From: Allobrachymonas denitrificans DSM 15123
GTDB lineage: Bacteria > Pseudomonadota > Gammaproteobacteria > Burkholderiales > Burkholderiaceae_C
Length of the DNA: 64,000 nt
NCBI RefSeq assembly: GCF_900110225.1
Contig: NZ_FOCW01000001.1
Span: forward strand, 186,001 to 250,000
Direction of reading: 5' to 3'
Within the stretch, counting starts at the first letter, position 1, and every line of letters starts with the position of its first letter. The translations under genes and the position numbers were made by a program. Shown here piece by piece: positions 43,584 to 52,425 of the stretch. The notes under the pieces were generated by a model. That model did not search any database and was not told the origin of the DNA. It saw only the letters and a list, made by a program, of their open reading frames with translations.

Positions 43584-45191
43584 ATGACTGATGCTGTTTC
43601 CCGCGAGCTTGACCTGGCGCAGGCCACCGTGATGGTGCAGGCCTTGCTGGACCGGCTGCGCCGCCACAGCGCCCAGCCCGGGCAGGTGCAGTGCATCGAG
43701 ACGCATATCTCCTGGGTGCTGCTGGCCGATGATCTGGCCTGGAAGATCAAGAAGCCCTTGCGGCTGGATTTTCTGGACTTCGGCACGCGGGCGCTGCGGC
43801 AGGCCTGCTGCGAGGAAGAGCTGCGCATCAACCGCCGCACGGCGCCAGCCCTTTATCTGGATGTGGTGCCGATCACCGGCACGCCGCAAGCGCCGGAGCT
43901 TCGCGGCAACGGCCCGCTGCTGGACCATGCCGTGCGCATGCGCCGTTTTCCGCAGGACCAGTTGCTGAGCCGGCTGGTGCTGCAGGGCGGGCTGGATATT
44001 TCTCTGATGGACGCGCTGGCGCGGCAGATTGCGGCCCTGCATGCGCAGGCCGACAGGGCCACGCCCGGGCATGCGCATGGACAGCCGCAGGCCATCCAGC
44101 ATGCCGTGGCCGACAACTTCGTGACTCTGCGCCATGTGCTGCCGCGCGGAGCCGGGCGTGAGCAGCTGCGCACCCTGTTGCGCTGGACGCGCCAGCAGCA
44201 GCGCCGCCTGCAGCCCCGGTTTGTGCAGAGACTGGCGGAAGGCCAGGTGCGCGAAGGTCATGGTGATATGCATCTGGGCAACCTGATGCTGCACGAAGGC
44301 CAGCCGCTGCTGTTCGATGCTATCGAGTTCGACCCGGCGCTGCGCTGGATCGACGTGATGGCCGACATCGCCTTTCTGGTGATGGACCTGCTGCACCGCC
44401 AGCGGCCGGATCTGGCCTGGCGCGTGCTCAACGGCTGGCTGGAGCAGACCGGCGATTACGCGGGGCTGGAGCTGCTGCCGTATTTTCTGGTCTACCGTGC
44501 GCTGGTGCGCGCCAAGGTGGCCTCGCTGCGCCTCGGGCAGGCGCAGGGCGAGGTGCGTGCGCAGGCACAGGCCGAGCTGCAGGGCTATCTGGCGCTGGCC
44601 GTGCAATGCACGCAGCCCCGCTCGCGCCATCTCTGGATCACCATGGGGCTGTCGGGCTCGGGCAAGAGCTCCCAGACCCAGGGCCTGATCGCCCGTACCG
44701 GCACCATCCGCCTGCGTGCCGATGTGGAGCGCAAGCGCCTGTTCGGCCTGGCACCGGAGGCGTCGAGCCGGGCGATCGCCGAGGATATCTACACGCCCGA
44801 AGCGTCGCGCCGCACCTTCGAGTGGCTGGGTCAACTGGCCTTGCGTGTGCTGGCTGCCGGTTTTCCGGTGCTGGTCGATGCCACCTTCATCCGGCGCGAG
44901 CTGCGCGCGCAGTTCCGCGAGCTGGCGCAGCAGGCGGGTGTGCCGTTCTGCGTCCTGGCCTTCGAGGCGCCTGCTGCGGTGCTGCGCCAGCGCATCCGGC
45001 AACGGCTGGAGCAGGGGGGGGATGCCTCCGAGGCGGACGTGCAGGTACTGGAATCCCAGTTGCAGGCGCTGGAGCCGCTCGGGCCGGAGGAGCAAGACCA
45101 TGCCCTGCATATCGACAGTACGGCGCCGGTGGACTGGGATGACGTGCTGGATGCAGGAGGCGGTTTGACCGCTTCAGCCCCGTCCCGGTGA
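43584..45191 (+). CDS. Fused aminoglycoside-phosphotransferase-like kinase and AAA P-loop kinase
   Basis: A 535-residue two-domain protein. The N-terminal part (about 1-340) is APH-kinase-like, with the catalytic loop EGHGDMHLGNLML and the metal Asp in LLFDAIEFDP. The C-terminal part (about 360-530) is a zeta-toxin/nucleoside-kinase-like P-loop domain with Walker A MGLSGSGKSSQ and LVDATF further on. This fusion family is widespread in proteobacteria, and its substrate is not known; aminoglycoside resistance should not be assumed. The ATG is chosen after the upstream hairpin. An earlier in-frame ATG at 43530 would place the hairpin in the coding part. Confidence 0.83.
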   Translation: MTDAVSRELDLAQATVMVQALLDRLRRHSAQPGQVQCIETHISWVLLADDLAWKIKKPLRLDFLDFGTRALRQACCEEELRINRRTAPALYLDVVPITGTPQAPELRGNGPLLDHAVRMRRFPQDQLLSRLVLQGGLDISLMDALARQIAALHAQADRATPGHAHGQPQAIQHAVADNFVTLRHVLPRGAGREQLRTLLRWTRQQQRRLQPRFVQRLAEGQVREGHGDMHLGNLMLHEGQPLLFDAIEFDPALRWIDVMADIAFLVMDLLHRQRPDLAWRVLNGWLEQTGDYAGLELLPYFLVYRALVRAKVASLRLGQAQGEVRAQAQAELQGYLALAVQCTQPRSRHLWITMGLSGSGKSSQTQGLIARTGTIRLRADVERKRLFGLAPEASSRAIAEDIYTPEASRRTFEWLGQLALRVLAAGFPVLVDATFIRRELRAQFRELAQQAGVPFCVLAFEAPAAVLRQRIRQRLEQGGDASEADVQVLESQLQALEPLGPEEQDHALHIDSTAPVDWDDVLDAGGGLTASAPSR

Positions 45192-45357
45192 TGACCTATG
45201 GGCTGCATGGAGCCTGAATCGGGCACCATGGCGACCGGCAGCTCAGTTGTATCCGCACGTTTTGTTGCAGGGCACCTGCGGGATCGCTCCTACCATCAGA
45301 GGGCGCCGGAACGCGGTGGTGATCGCCTCGCGACGGCAACTCTGGAAAGGAATTGAT

Positions 45358-45582
45358 ATGCGTAAATGGATTGCCATGATTTCCCTGGCCAGCATGGCTG
45401 CCGTGACTGCCGGCTGTTCCACCTGGGACAATCTCTCCCGCGCGGAGAAGGGCGCCGTGATCGGCGCTGGTGCTGGCGCAGCGGTCGGCTCGCAAGTGGG
45501 TGACGGCGGCGCGCTGAACACCCTCGGCGGAGCTGCCGTGGGTGGCGTGATCGGTCACGAAGTGGGTCGCCGTACCAACTGA
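45358..45582 (+). CDS. Glycine-zipper lipoprotein (OsmB-like)
   Basis: A 74-residue outer-membrane lipoprotein. A signal peptide ends in the lipobox VTAGC (Cys20). A glycine zipper, GAVIGAGAGAAVGSQVG, then a second Gly-rich stretch GGAAVGGVIGHEVG follow. It resembles OsmB, an osmotic-stress lipoprotein. AAAGGAAT precedes the ATG. It is monocistronic with its own terminator. Confidence 0.88.
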   Translation: MRKWIAMISLASMAAVTAGCSTWDNLSRAEKGAVIGAGAGAAVGSQVGDGGALNTLGGAAVGGVIGHEVGRRTN

Positions 45583-45638
45583 GTCCGCCAGACGGAGAGG
45601 GGGCGTGTATTCAGCACGGCCTCCATTCCCGTCAGCAC

Positions 45639-45674
45639 AAGCCCCGGTGCAGGAAGCTGCAGCGGGGCTTTTTT
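45639..45674 (+). terminator. Rho-independent terminator after the OsmB-like gene
   Basis: AAGCCCC and GGGGCTT pair across an 18-nt loop that itself holds CTGCAG-type pairing, followed by a run of six T. It is 57 bp after the stop codon. Confidence 0.9.
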
Positions 45675-45702
45675 CGTGCCGGGCCGTGTGCGCCCGTTCA
45701 GG

Positions 45703-46197
45703 TCAGAACAGCAGGCGGTGCACCCAGCTGTCCGGCACCGCCCACAGCAGCAGCGAGGTCAGCGTCAGATAGCGCAGGAACTTGCCCGCAGCCATCCAGC
45801 CCATGCAGGGCCAGAACGGCAGCTTGAGCCAGCCCGCCACCGCGCAGATCGGATCGCCGATCACCGGCAGCCAGGCAAAGAAGCAGGCCTTGGGGCCGAG
45901 CCGCTCCAGCCAGCGCAGCGCACGCACATCGGTGCTGGAATGGCGCGCCTTGTCCACCGCCTTGTGCGCGCCCAGACCCATCCACCAGCTCACCGCGCCG
46001 CCCAGGGTATTGCCGGCCGTGGCTACCAGAATAGCCGGCCAGAACAGGGAAGGATTCAGCTCCACCAGCCCGAACACGGCCGGCTCCGAGCCCAGCGGCA
46101 GCAACGTGGCAGAGATGAAGGCCACCACGAACACCGTGCTCAGCCCGTACTGGGGCAGCGCCAGTGCCTGCAGCAGCGAGGCAAAGAAGGCTTCCAT
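45703..46197 (-). CDS. yqaA: YqaA-family inner-membrane protein (DedA/SNARE-associated)
   Basis: A 164-residue protein with about four membrane segments. It is related to DedA proteins; the motifs FISATLLPLGSEPAV, NTLGGAVSWWMG and WLPVIGDPICAVAGWL are characteristic of YqaA. DedA relatives are proposed lipid scramblases or flippases; the role of YqaA is not established. It is divergent from dusB. Confidence 0.88.
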   Translation of the reverse strand: MEAFFASLLQALALPQYGLSTVFVVAFISATLLPLGSEPAVFGLVELNPSLFWPAILVATAGNTLGGAVSWWMGLGAHKAVDKARHSSTDVRALRWLERLGPKACFFAWLPVIGDPICAVAGWLKLPFWPCMGWMAAGKFLRYLTLTSLLLWAVPDSWVHRLLF

Positions 46198-46220
46198 GGC
46201 GCGCAGTATACGGCGCCATC

Positions 46221-46255
46221 TTGCATAAAAAATGGGCAGGTGTACAATAGCGCCC
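46221..46255 (+). promoter_or_regulatory. Candidate sigma-70 promoter of dusB-fis-purH with GC-rich discriminator
   Basis: TTGCAT (46221-46226) and TACAAT (46243-46248) are spaced by 16 bp, followed at once by AGCGCCC. A GC-rich discriminator is the known feature of ppGpp-repressed promoters such as the dusB-fis promoter of enterobacteria. Confidence 0.6.
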
Positions 46256-46373
46256 TTCCCGCACTCCCGATCGATCCAGCCAGTTTGCGCAACCGGCTGG
46301 CGCGACGCGTTTCCGCCGTTTTCTGCGGCCTGCCTATCTGATGGCCCGATATGGCCACCCCGACGCTTCCACC

Positions 46374-47417
46374 ATGCAACTGGCCCAGTTCACCCTGCCG
46401 AACCCCGTGTTCGTCGCCCCCATGGCGGGAGTGACGGACCGGCCGTTCCGCCAGCTGTGCCGGCGCTTCGGTGCCGGCCATGCGGTCAGCGAGATGGTGA
46501 CGTCGAAGAAGGAACTCTGGAACAGCCTGAAAACCTCGCGCCGCGCCGACCACAGCGGCGAGCCGGGGCCGATTGCCGTCCAGATCGCCGGCGTGGAAGC
46601 CGAGGAAATGGCCGAGGCCGCGCGCTACAACATCGCGCGTGGCGCCCAGATCATCGATATCAACATGGGCTGCCCCGCCAAGAAGGTGTGCAACAAGTGG
46701 GCCGGTTCGGCGCTGATGCAGAACGAGACACTCGCGCTGCAGATCGTGGAAAGCGTGGTGGAAGCCTGTGCGCCGCATGGCGTGCCGGTGTCGCTCAAGA
46801 TGCGCACCGGCTGGGCGCAGGACCACCGCAACGCCGTCAGCATTGCCCGCGCCGCCGAACAGGCCGGCGTGGCGTTGCTGACCGTGCATGGCCGCACGCG
46901 CGAGCAGGGCTACAAGGGCGAGGCTGAGTACGACACCATCGCGGCGGTGAAGGCTGCGGTGGGCGTACCGGTGGTGGCCAATGGCGACATCGACAGCCCG
47001 CGCAAGGCCGCACAGGTGCTGGCACAGACCGGCGCCGATGCGGTGATGGTTGGCCGCGCCGCCATGGGCCGTCCGTGGATCTTCCGCGAGATCGCGCATT
47101 TCCTGCAAACCGGGACCGAATTGCCGCCGCCGCGCGTGGCCGAGGTGCGCGAGGCGCTGCGGGAGCACCTGCACGAGCACTACGGCCTGTATGGCGAGTG
47201 GTCGGGCGTGCGCAGTGCGCGCAAGCACATCGGCTGGTACGTGGCCACGCTGCCCGGTGGCGAGGCCTTGCGCCAGTCCATCAACCGCATCGAACAGGCG
47301 GAGCAGCAGGCGCGGGAAGTGGATGCCTGGTTTGCCCGGCTGGAATCGGAGCAGGAGTTTTTGACCCCTGTCAATCCGGCGTTCGTCCCGGTGGAAAACT
47401 GGCGCCAGGCGGCTTAA
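46374..47417 (+). CDS. dusB: tRNA-dihydrouridine synthase DusB
   Basis: A 347-residue flavoenzyme that reduces uridine to dihydrouridine in tRNA (U17 in E. coli DusB). The FMN barrel starts PVFVAPMAGVTDRPFRQLC; the catalytic Cys and signature are IIDINMGCPAKKVCNKWAGS; the phosphate-binding region is VVANGDIDSPRKA. The ATG used gives MQLAQFTLPN, the usual family start; an in-frame ATG eleven codons upstream is less conserved. fis follows after 42 bp, the conserved dusB-fis pair. Confidence 0.96.
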   Translation: MQLAQFTLPNPVFVAPMAGVTDRPFRQLCRRFGAGHAVSEMVTSKKELWNSLKTSRRADHSGEPGPIAVQIAGVEAEEMAEAARYNIARGAQIIDINMGCPAKKVCNKWAGSALMQNETLALQIVESVVEACAPHGVPVSLKMRTGWAQDHRNAVSIARAAEQAGVALLTVHGRTREQGYKGEAEYDTIAAVKAAVGVPVVANGDIDSPRKAAQVLAQTGADAVMVGRAAMGRPWIFREIAHFLQTGTELPPPRVAEVREALREHLHEHYGLYGEWSGVRSARKHIGWYVATLPGGEALRQSINRIEQAEQQAREVDAWFARLESEQEFLTPVNPAFVPVENWRQAA

Positions 47418-47459
47418 ACTGCATAAAATTTAATCAAGAAGAAAGAAACCCCCGATACC

Positions 47460-47711
47460 ATGGCACATGAAAAACTGGAAGAGTGCGTTCGCAGCAATCT
47501 GCAGCTCTATCTGGATGACCTGCAAGGCCAGGAGCCGAGCAATATGTACGACATGCTGCTGCGTGTGGTCGAAAAACCCATGCTCGAACTGGTGATGGAG
47601 CAGACGCGCAACAACCAGAGCCGCGCCGCCCAGTGGCTGGGCCTGAACCGCAACACCCTGCGCAAGAAGCTGGTGGACCACGGCATGCTCACCACCAGCG
47701 TGCGCTCCTGA
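47460..47711 (+). CDS. fis: Nucleoid-associated DNA-binding protein Fis
   Basis: An 83-residue DNA-bending protein that shapes the nucleoid and activates growth-linked promoters. The C-terminal helix-turn-helix is [20 protein letters not shown], nearly identical to Fis of other proteobacteria. The N-terminal part is shorter than the 98-residue E. coli protein, as is normal in betaproteobacteria. It lies between dusB and purH (38 bp before purH). Confidence 0.96.
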   Translation: MAHEKLEECVRSNLQLYLDDLQGQEPSNMYDMLLRVVEKPMLELVMEQTRNNQSRAAQWLGLNRNTLRKKLVDHGMLTTSVRS

Positions 47712-47749
47712 ACGATTTCAACATTCCCAAGAAAATTAGAGGACCTCTG

Positions 47750-49351
47750 ATGACCACCCTGACCGCACTGCTGTCCGTGTCCGACAAGACCGGCATCGTC
47801 GAACTTGCCAAGGAGCTGAACGCCCTGGGCGTGAAACTGCTCTCCACCGGCGGCACCGCCAAGCTGCTGGCCGAACAGGGCCTGCCCGTGACCGAGGTGG
47901 CCGACCACACCGGCTTTCCCGAAATGCTCGATGGTCGCGTGAAGACGCTGCACCCCAAGATCCACGGTGGCCTGCTGGCACGCCGCGATCTGCCCGAGCA
48001 CATGGCGGCGCTGGGTGAGCACGGCATCGCCACCATCGACATCCTGTGCGTGAACCTGTACCCGTTCGAGGCCACCGTGGCCAAGGAAGGCTGCACGTTG
48101 GCCGATGCCATCGAGAACATCGACATCGGCGGCCCGGCCATGGTGCGTTCCGCTGCCAAGAACTGGAAGGATGTGGCCGTGCTGACCGACGCCGGCCAGT
48201 ACGCAAAGGTGATTGCCGAACTGAAGCAGGACGGCAAGGTCAGCCTGCCGACCAAATTTGCCCTGTCCGTGGCTGCCTTCAACCGCATCGCCCAGTACGA
48301 CGGCGCCATCAGCGACTACCTGTCGGCCATCAGTTTTGACGAAGCCAAGGTGGACGGTACGCCCGAGCGTGTGCTGTTCCCGGCGCAGAGCAATGGCATG
48401 TTCGTCAAGGTGCAGGACCTGCGCTACGGTGAAAACAGCCACCAGCAGGCCGCACTGTACCGCGACCTGTACCCGGCACCGGGCAGCATCGTCACCGGCG
48501 AGCAGCTGCAGGGCAAGGAACTGAGCTACAACAACATCGCCGATGCCGACGCCGCCTGGGAATGCGTCAAGCAGTTCGACGTGCCGGCCTGCGTCATCGT
48601 CAAGCATGCCAACCCCTGCGGCGTGGCTGTGGGCAAGGACGGTGCCGAGGCCTACAGCAAGGCTTTCCAGACCGATCCGACCAGCGCCTTCGGCGGCATC
48701 ATCGCCCTGAACCGCACGCTGGACAAGGCCGCGGCCGAGCTGATCGTCAAGCAGTTCGTGGAAGTGCTGATGGCGCCCGACTTCACCCCCGAAGCGCTGG
48801 AAATCTTCAAGCCCAAGACCAATGTGCGCCTGATGAAGATCGCGCTGCCCAAGGGTGGCAACACGCCGTGGGACAAGGGCCAGAATGCCATGGACGCCAA
48901 GCGCATCGGTTCCGGCCTGCTGCTGCAGACGGCTGACAACCACGAGCTGCAGCTGAGCGACCTGAAGGTCGTGACCAAGCTGCAGCCGACCGAACAGCAA
49001 CTGCAGGACATGCTGTTTGCCTGGAACGTGGCCAAGTTTGTCAAGAGCAATGCCATCGTTTTCTGCAAGGACGGCATGACCATGGGTGTGGGCGCCGGCC
49101 AGATGAGCCGCCTGGACTCCGCCCGCATCGCCTCCATCAAGGCCGAGCATGCCGGCCTGAGCCTCAAGGGCACGGCCGTGGCGAGCGACGCTTTCTTCCC
49201 GTTCCGTGACGGCCTGGACGTGGTGATCGACCATGGCGCTAGCTGCGTGATCCAGCCGGGCGGTTCCATGCGCGACCAGGAAGTGATCGATGCGGCCGAC
49301 GAGCGTGGCGTGGTGATGGTGTTCAGCGGAGTGCGTCACTTCCGCCACTGA
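47750..49351 (+). CDS. purH: Bifunctional AICAR transformylase / IMP cyclohydrolase PurH
   Basis: PurH performs the last two steps of IMP synthesis: formylation of AICAR, then ring closure. The 533-residue protein has an N-terminal MGS-fold cyclohydrolase domain ([25 protein letters not shown]) and a C-terminal transformylase domain with [19 protein letters not shown] lies before the ATG. It ends with a terminator 41 bp downstream, closing the dusB-fis-purH unit. Confidence 0.97.
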   Translation: MTTLTALLSVSDKTGIVELAKELNALGVKLLSTGGTAKLLAEQGLPVTEVADHTGFPEMLDGRVKTLHPKIHGGLLARRDLPEHMAALGEHGIATIDILCVNLYPFEATVAKEGCTLADAIENIDIGGPAMVRSAAKNWKDVAVLTDAGQYAKVIAELKQDGKVSLPTKFALSVAAFNRIAQYDGAISDYLSAISFDEAKVDGTPERVLFPAQSNGMFVKVQDLRYGENSHQQAALYRDLYPAPGSIVTGEQLQGKELSYNNIADADAAWECVKQFDVPACVIVKHANPCGVAVGKDGAEAYSKAFQTDPTSAFGGIIALNRTLDKAAAELIVKQFVEVLMAPDFTPEALEIFKPKTNVRLMKIALPKGGNTPWDKGQNAMDAKRIGSGLLLQTADNHELQLSDLKVVTKLQPTEQQLQDMLFAWNVAKFVKSNAIVFCKDGMTMGVGAGQMSRLDSARIASIKAEHAGLSLKGTAVASDAFFPFRDGLDVVIDHGASCVIQPGGSMRDQEVIDAADERGVVMVFSGVRHFRH

Positions 49352-49391
49352 TGCACCATGCAGGTTTGAGGCCGGTCAAGGCCTCGACAGG

Positions 49392-49418
49392 AAGGGAAGC
49401 TTTCGGGCTTCCCTTTTT
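49392..49418 (+). terminator. Rho-independent terminator of purH
   Basis: AAGGGAAGC and GCTTCCCTT form a 9-bp stem with a 6-nt loop (TTTCGG), ending in a run of five T. Confidence 0.93.
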
Positions 49419-49477
49419 CGTGGGCGCTTCGTATGGTGTGACAACTTGTACCGTTTCGTTTCTATAATTTCACTCCT

Positions 49478-49876
49478 GTGAAACTGTCCCGCCTGCAAAC
49501 CCTCCGCCGCTCACGCTCCGCGTGGTGGCTAGCCGTGCTCGCTGCCGTGCTGCAGCTGGCCATGGGGCTGCAGAGTGCGCAGCATCAGGTGCGCATGGCA
49601 GGGCAGAGCGACCTGCTGGCCGTCTGCACGCCCACGGGCATCGCCTGGGTGGCTGCCGACATGCAGGGCGACGAGTCGGATCCGGTGCCGGCGGCGCAGT
49701 CGCAATGCATGGTGTGCGCGGCGGCGGCCTTCCTGCCCCTGCTGCCGGAGATCGCTCCCGGGCTGGCACCGGTGTCGCAGGCAGCCTTCACGCCCCCTGT
49801 CTTCCCCCAATGGTGGCCCTCCAGTGGCCCGCCTGTCGGCCTGCCGCTGGCGCGGGCGCCACCGCAACTTTCCTGA
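49478..49876 (+). CDS. DUF2946-like small secreted/membrane protein upstream of the copper receptor
   Basis: A 132-residue protein starting with GTG. It has a hydrophobic N-terminal segment (WWLAVLAAVLQLAMGLQSAQ) as signal or anchor, a Cys in LLAVCTPTG, a CMVCAAA motif near residue 70, and a Pro-rich tail. This Cys pattern is that of DUF2946 proteins, which commonly sit beside copper-related TonB receptors; their function is unknown, copper binding being a reasonable guess. A clear -10-like TATAAT is at 49463-49468, very near the start. Confidence 0.7.
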   Translation: MKLSRLQTLRRSRSAWWLAVLAAVLQLAMGLQSAQHQVRMAGQSDLLAVCTPTGIAWVAADMQGDESDPVPAAQSQCMVCAAAAFLPLLPEIAPGLAPVSQAAFTPPVFPQWWPSSGPPVGLPLARAPPQLS

Positions 49877-50072
49877 AGTCCTCCCCATTGTTCCGCTGAC
49901 GCATTCCGGAGGCCTAGTGCTGCCCGGATGACGGCTGTACCGGTGCGCGCACGGTTGCGCGGCTGGTGGCGTGTGCACGCGCGTGGATTGCGCTGCACTG
50001 GCGGAGCCTCTCCGTTCAGGGGCAGGCTGTCTGCCCCGGCCGGAACCCCTTGTTCTTCAGGAAGTTGTTCCC

Positions 50073-52274
50073 ATGGATTCCCGTACCTTTTTCTCGTTTG
50101 CCCTGACGCCCGTTGCCGTTGCCATCCTGTCCATGCCCGCCATGGCGGCTGATACCCTGCCGGCCACTCCCGATGCGGTGGCTGCCGCTCCGGCGGTCAC
50201 CCAGGGCGCTGTGCCCGATGTGCTGTTGGCCCAGGTTGCTCCCGTCCCGGAGTCGATGCCTGCCGGCTCTGTCCCCGCCGCCGGCACCGCATCTGCCTCC
50301 AGCGAAGGCGCCGACTACCGCGTTGTGGTAACCGGTGCCGGCACTGGCGCCAGCAAGCCGCTCACCGTCGTTACCGACCCGCGCAAGGCGCGCCAGCCGA
50401 TTCCGGCCCAGGACGGTGCCGACATTCTCAAGACCGTGCCCGGCTTCTCCGTCATCCGCAAGGGCGGCACCGATGGCGATCCGGTGCTGCGCGGCATGGC
50501 CGGCTCGCGCCTGAACGTGCTGCTCGATGGCGAGCACATCCTGGGCGGTTGCGGCGGCCGCATGGACCCGCCCACCGCCTACGTCTTTCCCGATTCCTAT
50601 GACCGCCTGACCGTGCTGAAAGGCCCGCAGACCGTTCTGCATGGCCCGGGCAACTCGGCCGGCACCGTGCTGTTCGAGCGCGACCGCGAAGCGCGCCCGG
50701 AGCAGCCGGGCCTGAAGGCCAACGTGAGCGGCACCGTGGGCAGCTTCGGCCGCCGCGACGTGATGGGCGACCTGAACTACGCCACGCCTGACTTCTACGT
50801 GCGCGGCACTGGCACCCATACCCGCTCGGACGACTACAAGGATGGCAGCGGCAATCCCGTGCACTCCTCCTACGAGCGCTGGAGCGGCCGCATGGCGCTG
50901 GGCCTGACGCCCGATGCCAACACCCTGTACGAGCTGACCTACGGCCGTAGCGATGGCGAAGCCGCCTACGCCGACCGCATGATGGACGGCACCAAGTTCG
51001 ACCGCGAGAACATCGGCCTGCGCTTCGAGAAGCGCAATATCTCCCCGCTGGTGCGCAAGGTGGAAGCCAACGCCTACCGCAACTACGTGGACCACGTGAT
51101 GGACAACTTCAGCATGCGCCCGGCCACGCCGGCAGCCATGCGCGCCCTGAGCAACCCGGACCGAGAAACCATCGGTGCGCGCGTTGCCGTGACCCTGCAG
51201 CCGCTCGAATCCACGCGCGTGATTGCCGGCGTGGACGCGCAGGAAAACCAGCACACGCTGCGCATGTCCAAGGGCGTGATGGCCGGCACCGCCTACGAGG
51301 CCATGCCGCGCATCGAGGATGGCAAGTTCCGCCAGCTGGGCCTGTTCGGCGAAGTGCACCACAACCTGGACGACAGGCAGCGCCTGATCGGCGGCGCGCG
51401 CGTGGACTGGTGGGAAGCCACCGACCAGCGCATGACGCCCAGCCTGGCCACGCGCGGCCTCAAGCGTGACGACACCCTGCCCAGCGGCTTTCTGCGCTGG
51501 GAGCGTGACTTCGACCAGGGCAACGGCACGGTCTACGCCGGCCTCGGCCATGTGCAGCGCTTCCCCGATTTCTGGGAAACCGTGGGTGGCATGCGCCAGA
51601 GCACAAGCACCAACAGCGCCTTCAACACCCGCCCGGAAAAAACCACCCAAGTGGACGTGGGCGTGAACTGGAAGAACGAGCGCCTCAGCACCAGCCTGTC
51701 GACCTTCTACAACCGCATCGATGACTACATCCTGATCGATGCCTTCAACACGGGAGCGCGCTTTGGCAAGGTGGGCAACCCGGCCGTGGTGCGCAACATC
51801 GACGCCAGCAGCTATGGCCTGGAAGCGGCACTCAGCTACGCGCTCACGCCGCAGTGGAAGCTCGACGCCAGCCTGGCCTATGTGCGCGGCAAGAACCGCA
51901 CCGACGGCACGCCGCTGGCACAGATGCCGCCGCTGGAAGGCAAGCTGGGCCTGAACTGGAACAACGGCACCTGGAGCGCCGGTGCGCTGTGGCGTGTGGC
52001 TGCGCGCCAGGATCGCGTCGATCCGGGCAAGGGCAATATTGCCGGTCAGGACGTGGCAACGGCCACGCCGGGCTTCGGCACGCTCTCGCTCAACGGCAGC
52101 TACAAGGTCAACAAGCGCGTGCGCATCATCGCGGGGGTGGACAACGTGTTCGACAAGACCTATGCCGAGCACCTGTCGCGTTCGGGCACCATGATTCCCG
52201 GCTACATCCAGACCGGCCGCATCAATGAGCCCGGCCGCAACTGGTGGCTGAAGACCACGGTGGCGCTGGACTGA
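50073..52274 (+). CDS. oprC: TonB-dependent copper receptor (OprC/NosA family)
   Basis: A 733-residue outer-membrane receptor: signal peptide to about residue 25, an Ala/Pro-rich spacer, plug domain (DGADILKTVPGFSVIRKGGT and DGEHILGGCGGRMDPPTAYV), and a beta-barrel ending in a hydrophobic residue near the C-terminus (WWLKTTVALD). The GGCGGRMDPPTAYVFP stretch is the hallmark of the copper receptor subfamily, which includes Pseudomonas OprC and the NosA protein needed for copper loading of nitrous oxide reductase. The preceding 196-bp gap holds only a GGGGCAG/CTGCCCC hairpin. A reading frame extends upstream, but only this ATG gives a signal peptide. Confidence 0.9.
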   Translation: MDSRTFFSFALTPVAVAILSMPAMAADTLPATPDAVAAAPAVTQGAVPDVLLAQVAPVPESMPAGSVPAAGTASASSEGADYRVVVTGAGTGASKPLTVVTDPRKARQPIPAQDGADILKTVPGFSVIRKGGTDGDPVLRGMAGSRLNVLLDGEHILGGCGGRMDPPTAYVFPDSYDRLTVLKGPQTVLHGPGNSAGTVLFERDREARPEQPGLKANVSGTVGSFGRRDVMGDLNYATPDFYVRGTGTHTRSDDYKDGSGNPVHSSYERWSGRMALGLTPDANTLYELTYGRSDGEAAYADRMMDGTKFDRENIGLRFEKRNISPLVRKVEANAYRNYVDHVMDNFSMRPATPAAMRALSNPDRETIGARVAVTLQPLESTRVIAGVDAQENQHTLRMSKGVMAGTAYEAMPRIEDGKFRQLGLFGEVHHNLDDRQRLIGGARVDWWEATDQRMTPSLATRGLKRDDTLPSGFLRWERDFDQGNGTVYAGLGHVQRFPDFWETVGGMRQSTSTNSAFNTRPEKTTQVDVGVNWKNERLSTSLSTFYNRIDDYILIDAFNTGARFGKVGNPAVVRNIDASSYGLEAALSYALTPQWKLDASLAYVRGKNRTDGTPLAQMPPLEGKLGLNWNNGTWSAGALWRVAARQDRVDPGKGNIAGQDVATATPGFGTLSLNGSYKVNKRVRIIAGVDNVFDKTYAEHLSRSGTMIPGYIQTGRINEPGRNWWLKTTVALD

Positions 52275-52385
52275 GGCGGGCCAGCAGCGCATGATCCTGG
52301 GCGCCCGGGCGTCCCGATGCCGTGCGTATGCCACGATCGTCACCGATCGTCACAGCTGTACGTCGGGTAGCCACGTACATTGCAG

Positions 52386-52410
52386 GGGAAGCCTTCGGGC
52401 TTCCCTTTTT
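52386..52410 (+). terminator. Rho-independent terminator after the copper receptor
   Basis: GGGAAGCC, tetraloop TTCG, GGCTTCCC, then five T. It lies between the receptor and the lipoprotein gene, whose ATG is 16 bp further on, so it separates the two units. Confidence 0.92.
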
Positions 52411-52425
52411 CGTTCGGAGGTGAGC

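Noticed and set aside
42075-45110. Frame of about 1,000 codons antisense to the SQR, small membrane and kinase genes
   Set aside because: It runs across three real genes and their terminator hairpin, with His/Gln-rich composition and no family motif.
43584-45191. Aminoglycoside resistance gene
   Set aside because: Only the kinase fold is shared; the fusion with a P-loop kinase is a chromosomal family with no link to aminoglycosides.
49877-50072. Riboswitch before the copper receptor
   Set aside because: Only one GGGGCAG/CTGCCCC hairpin is seen; no cobalamin or other known aptamer core.
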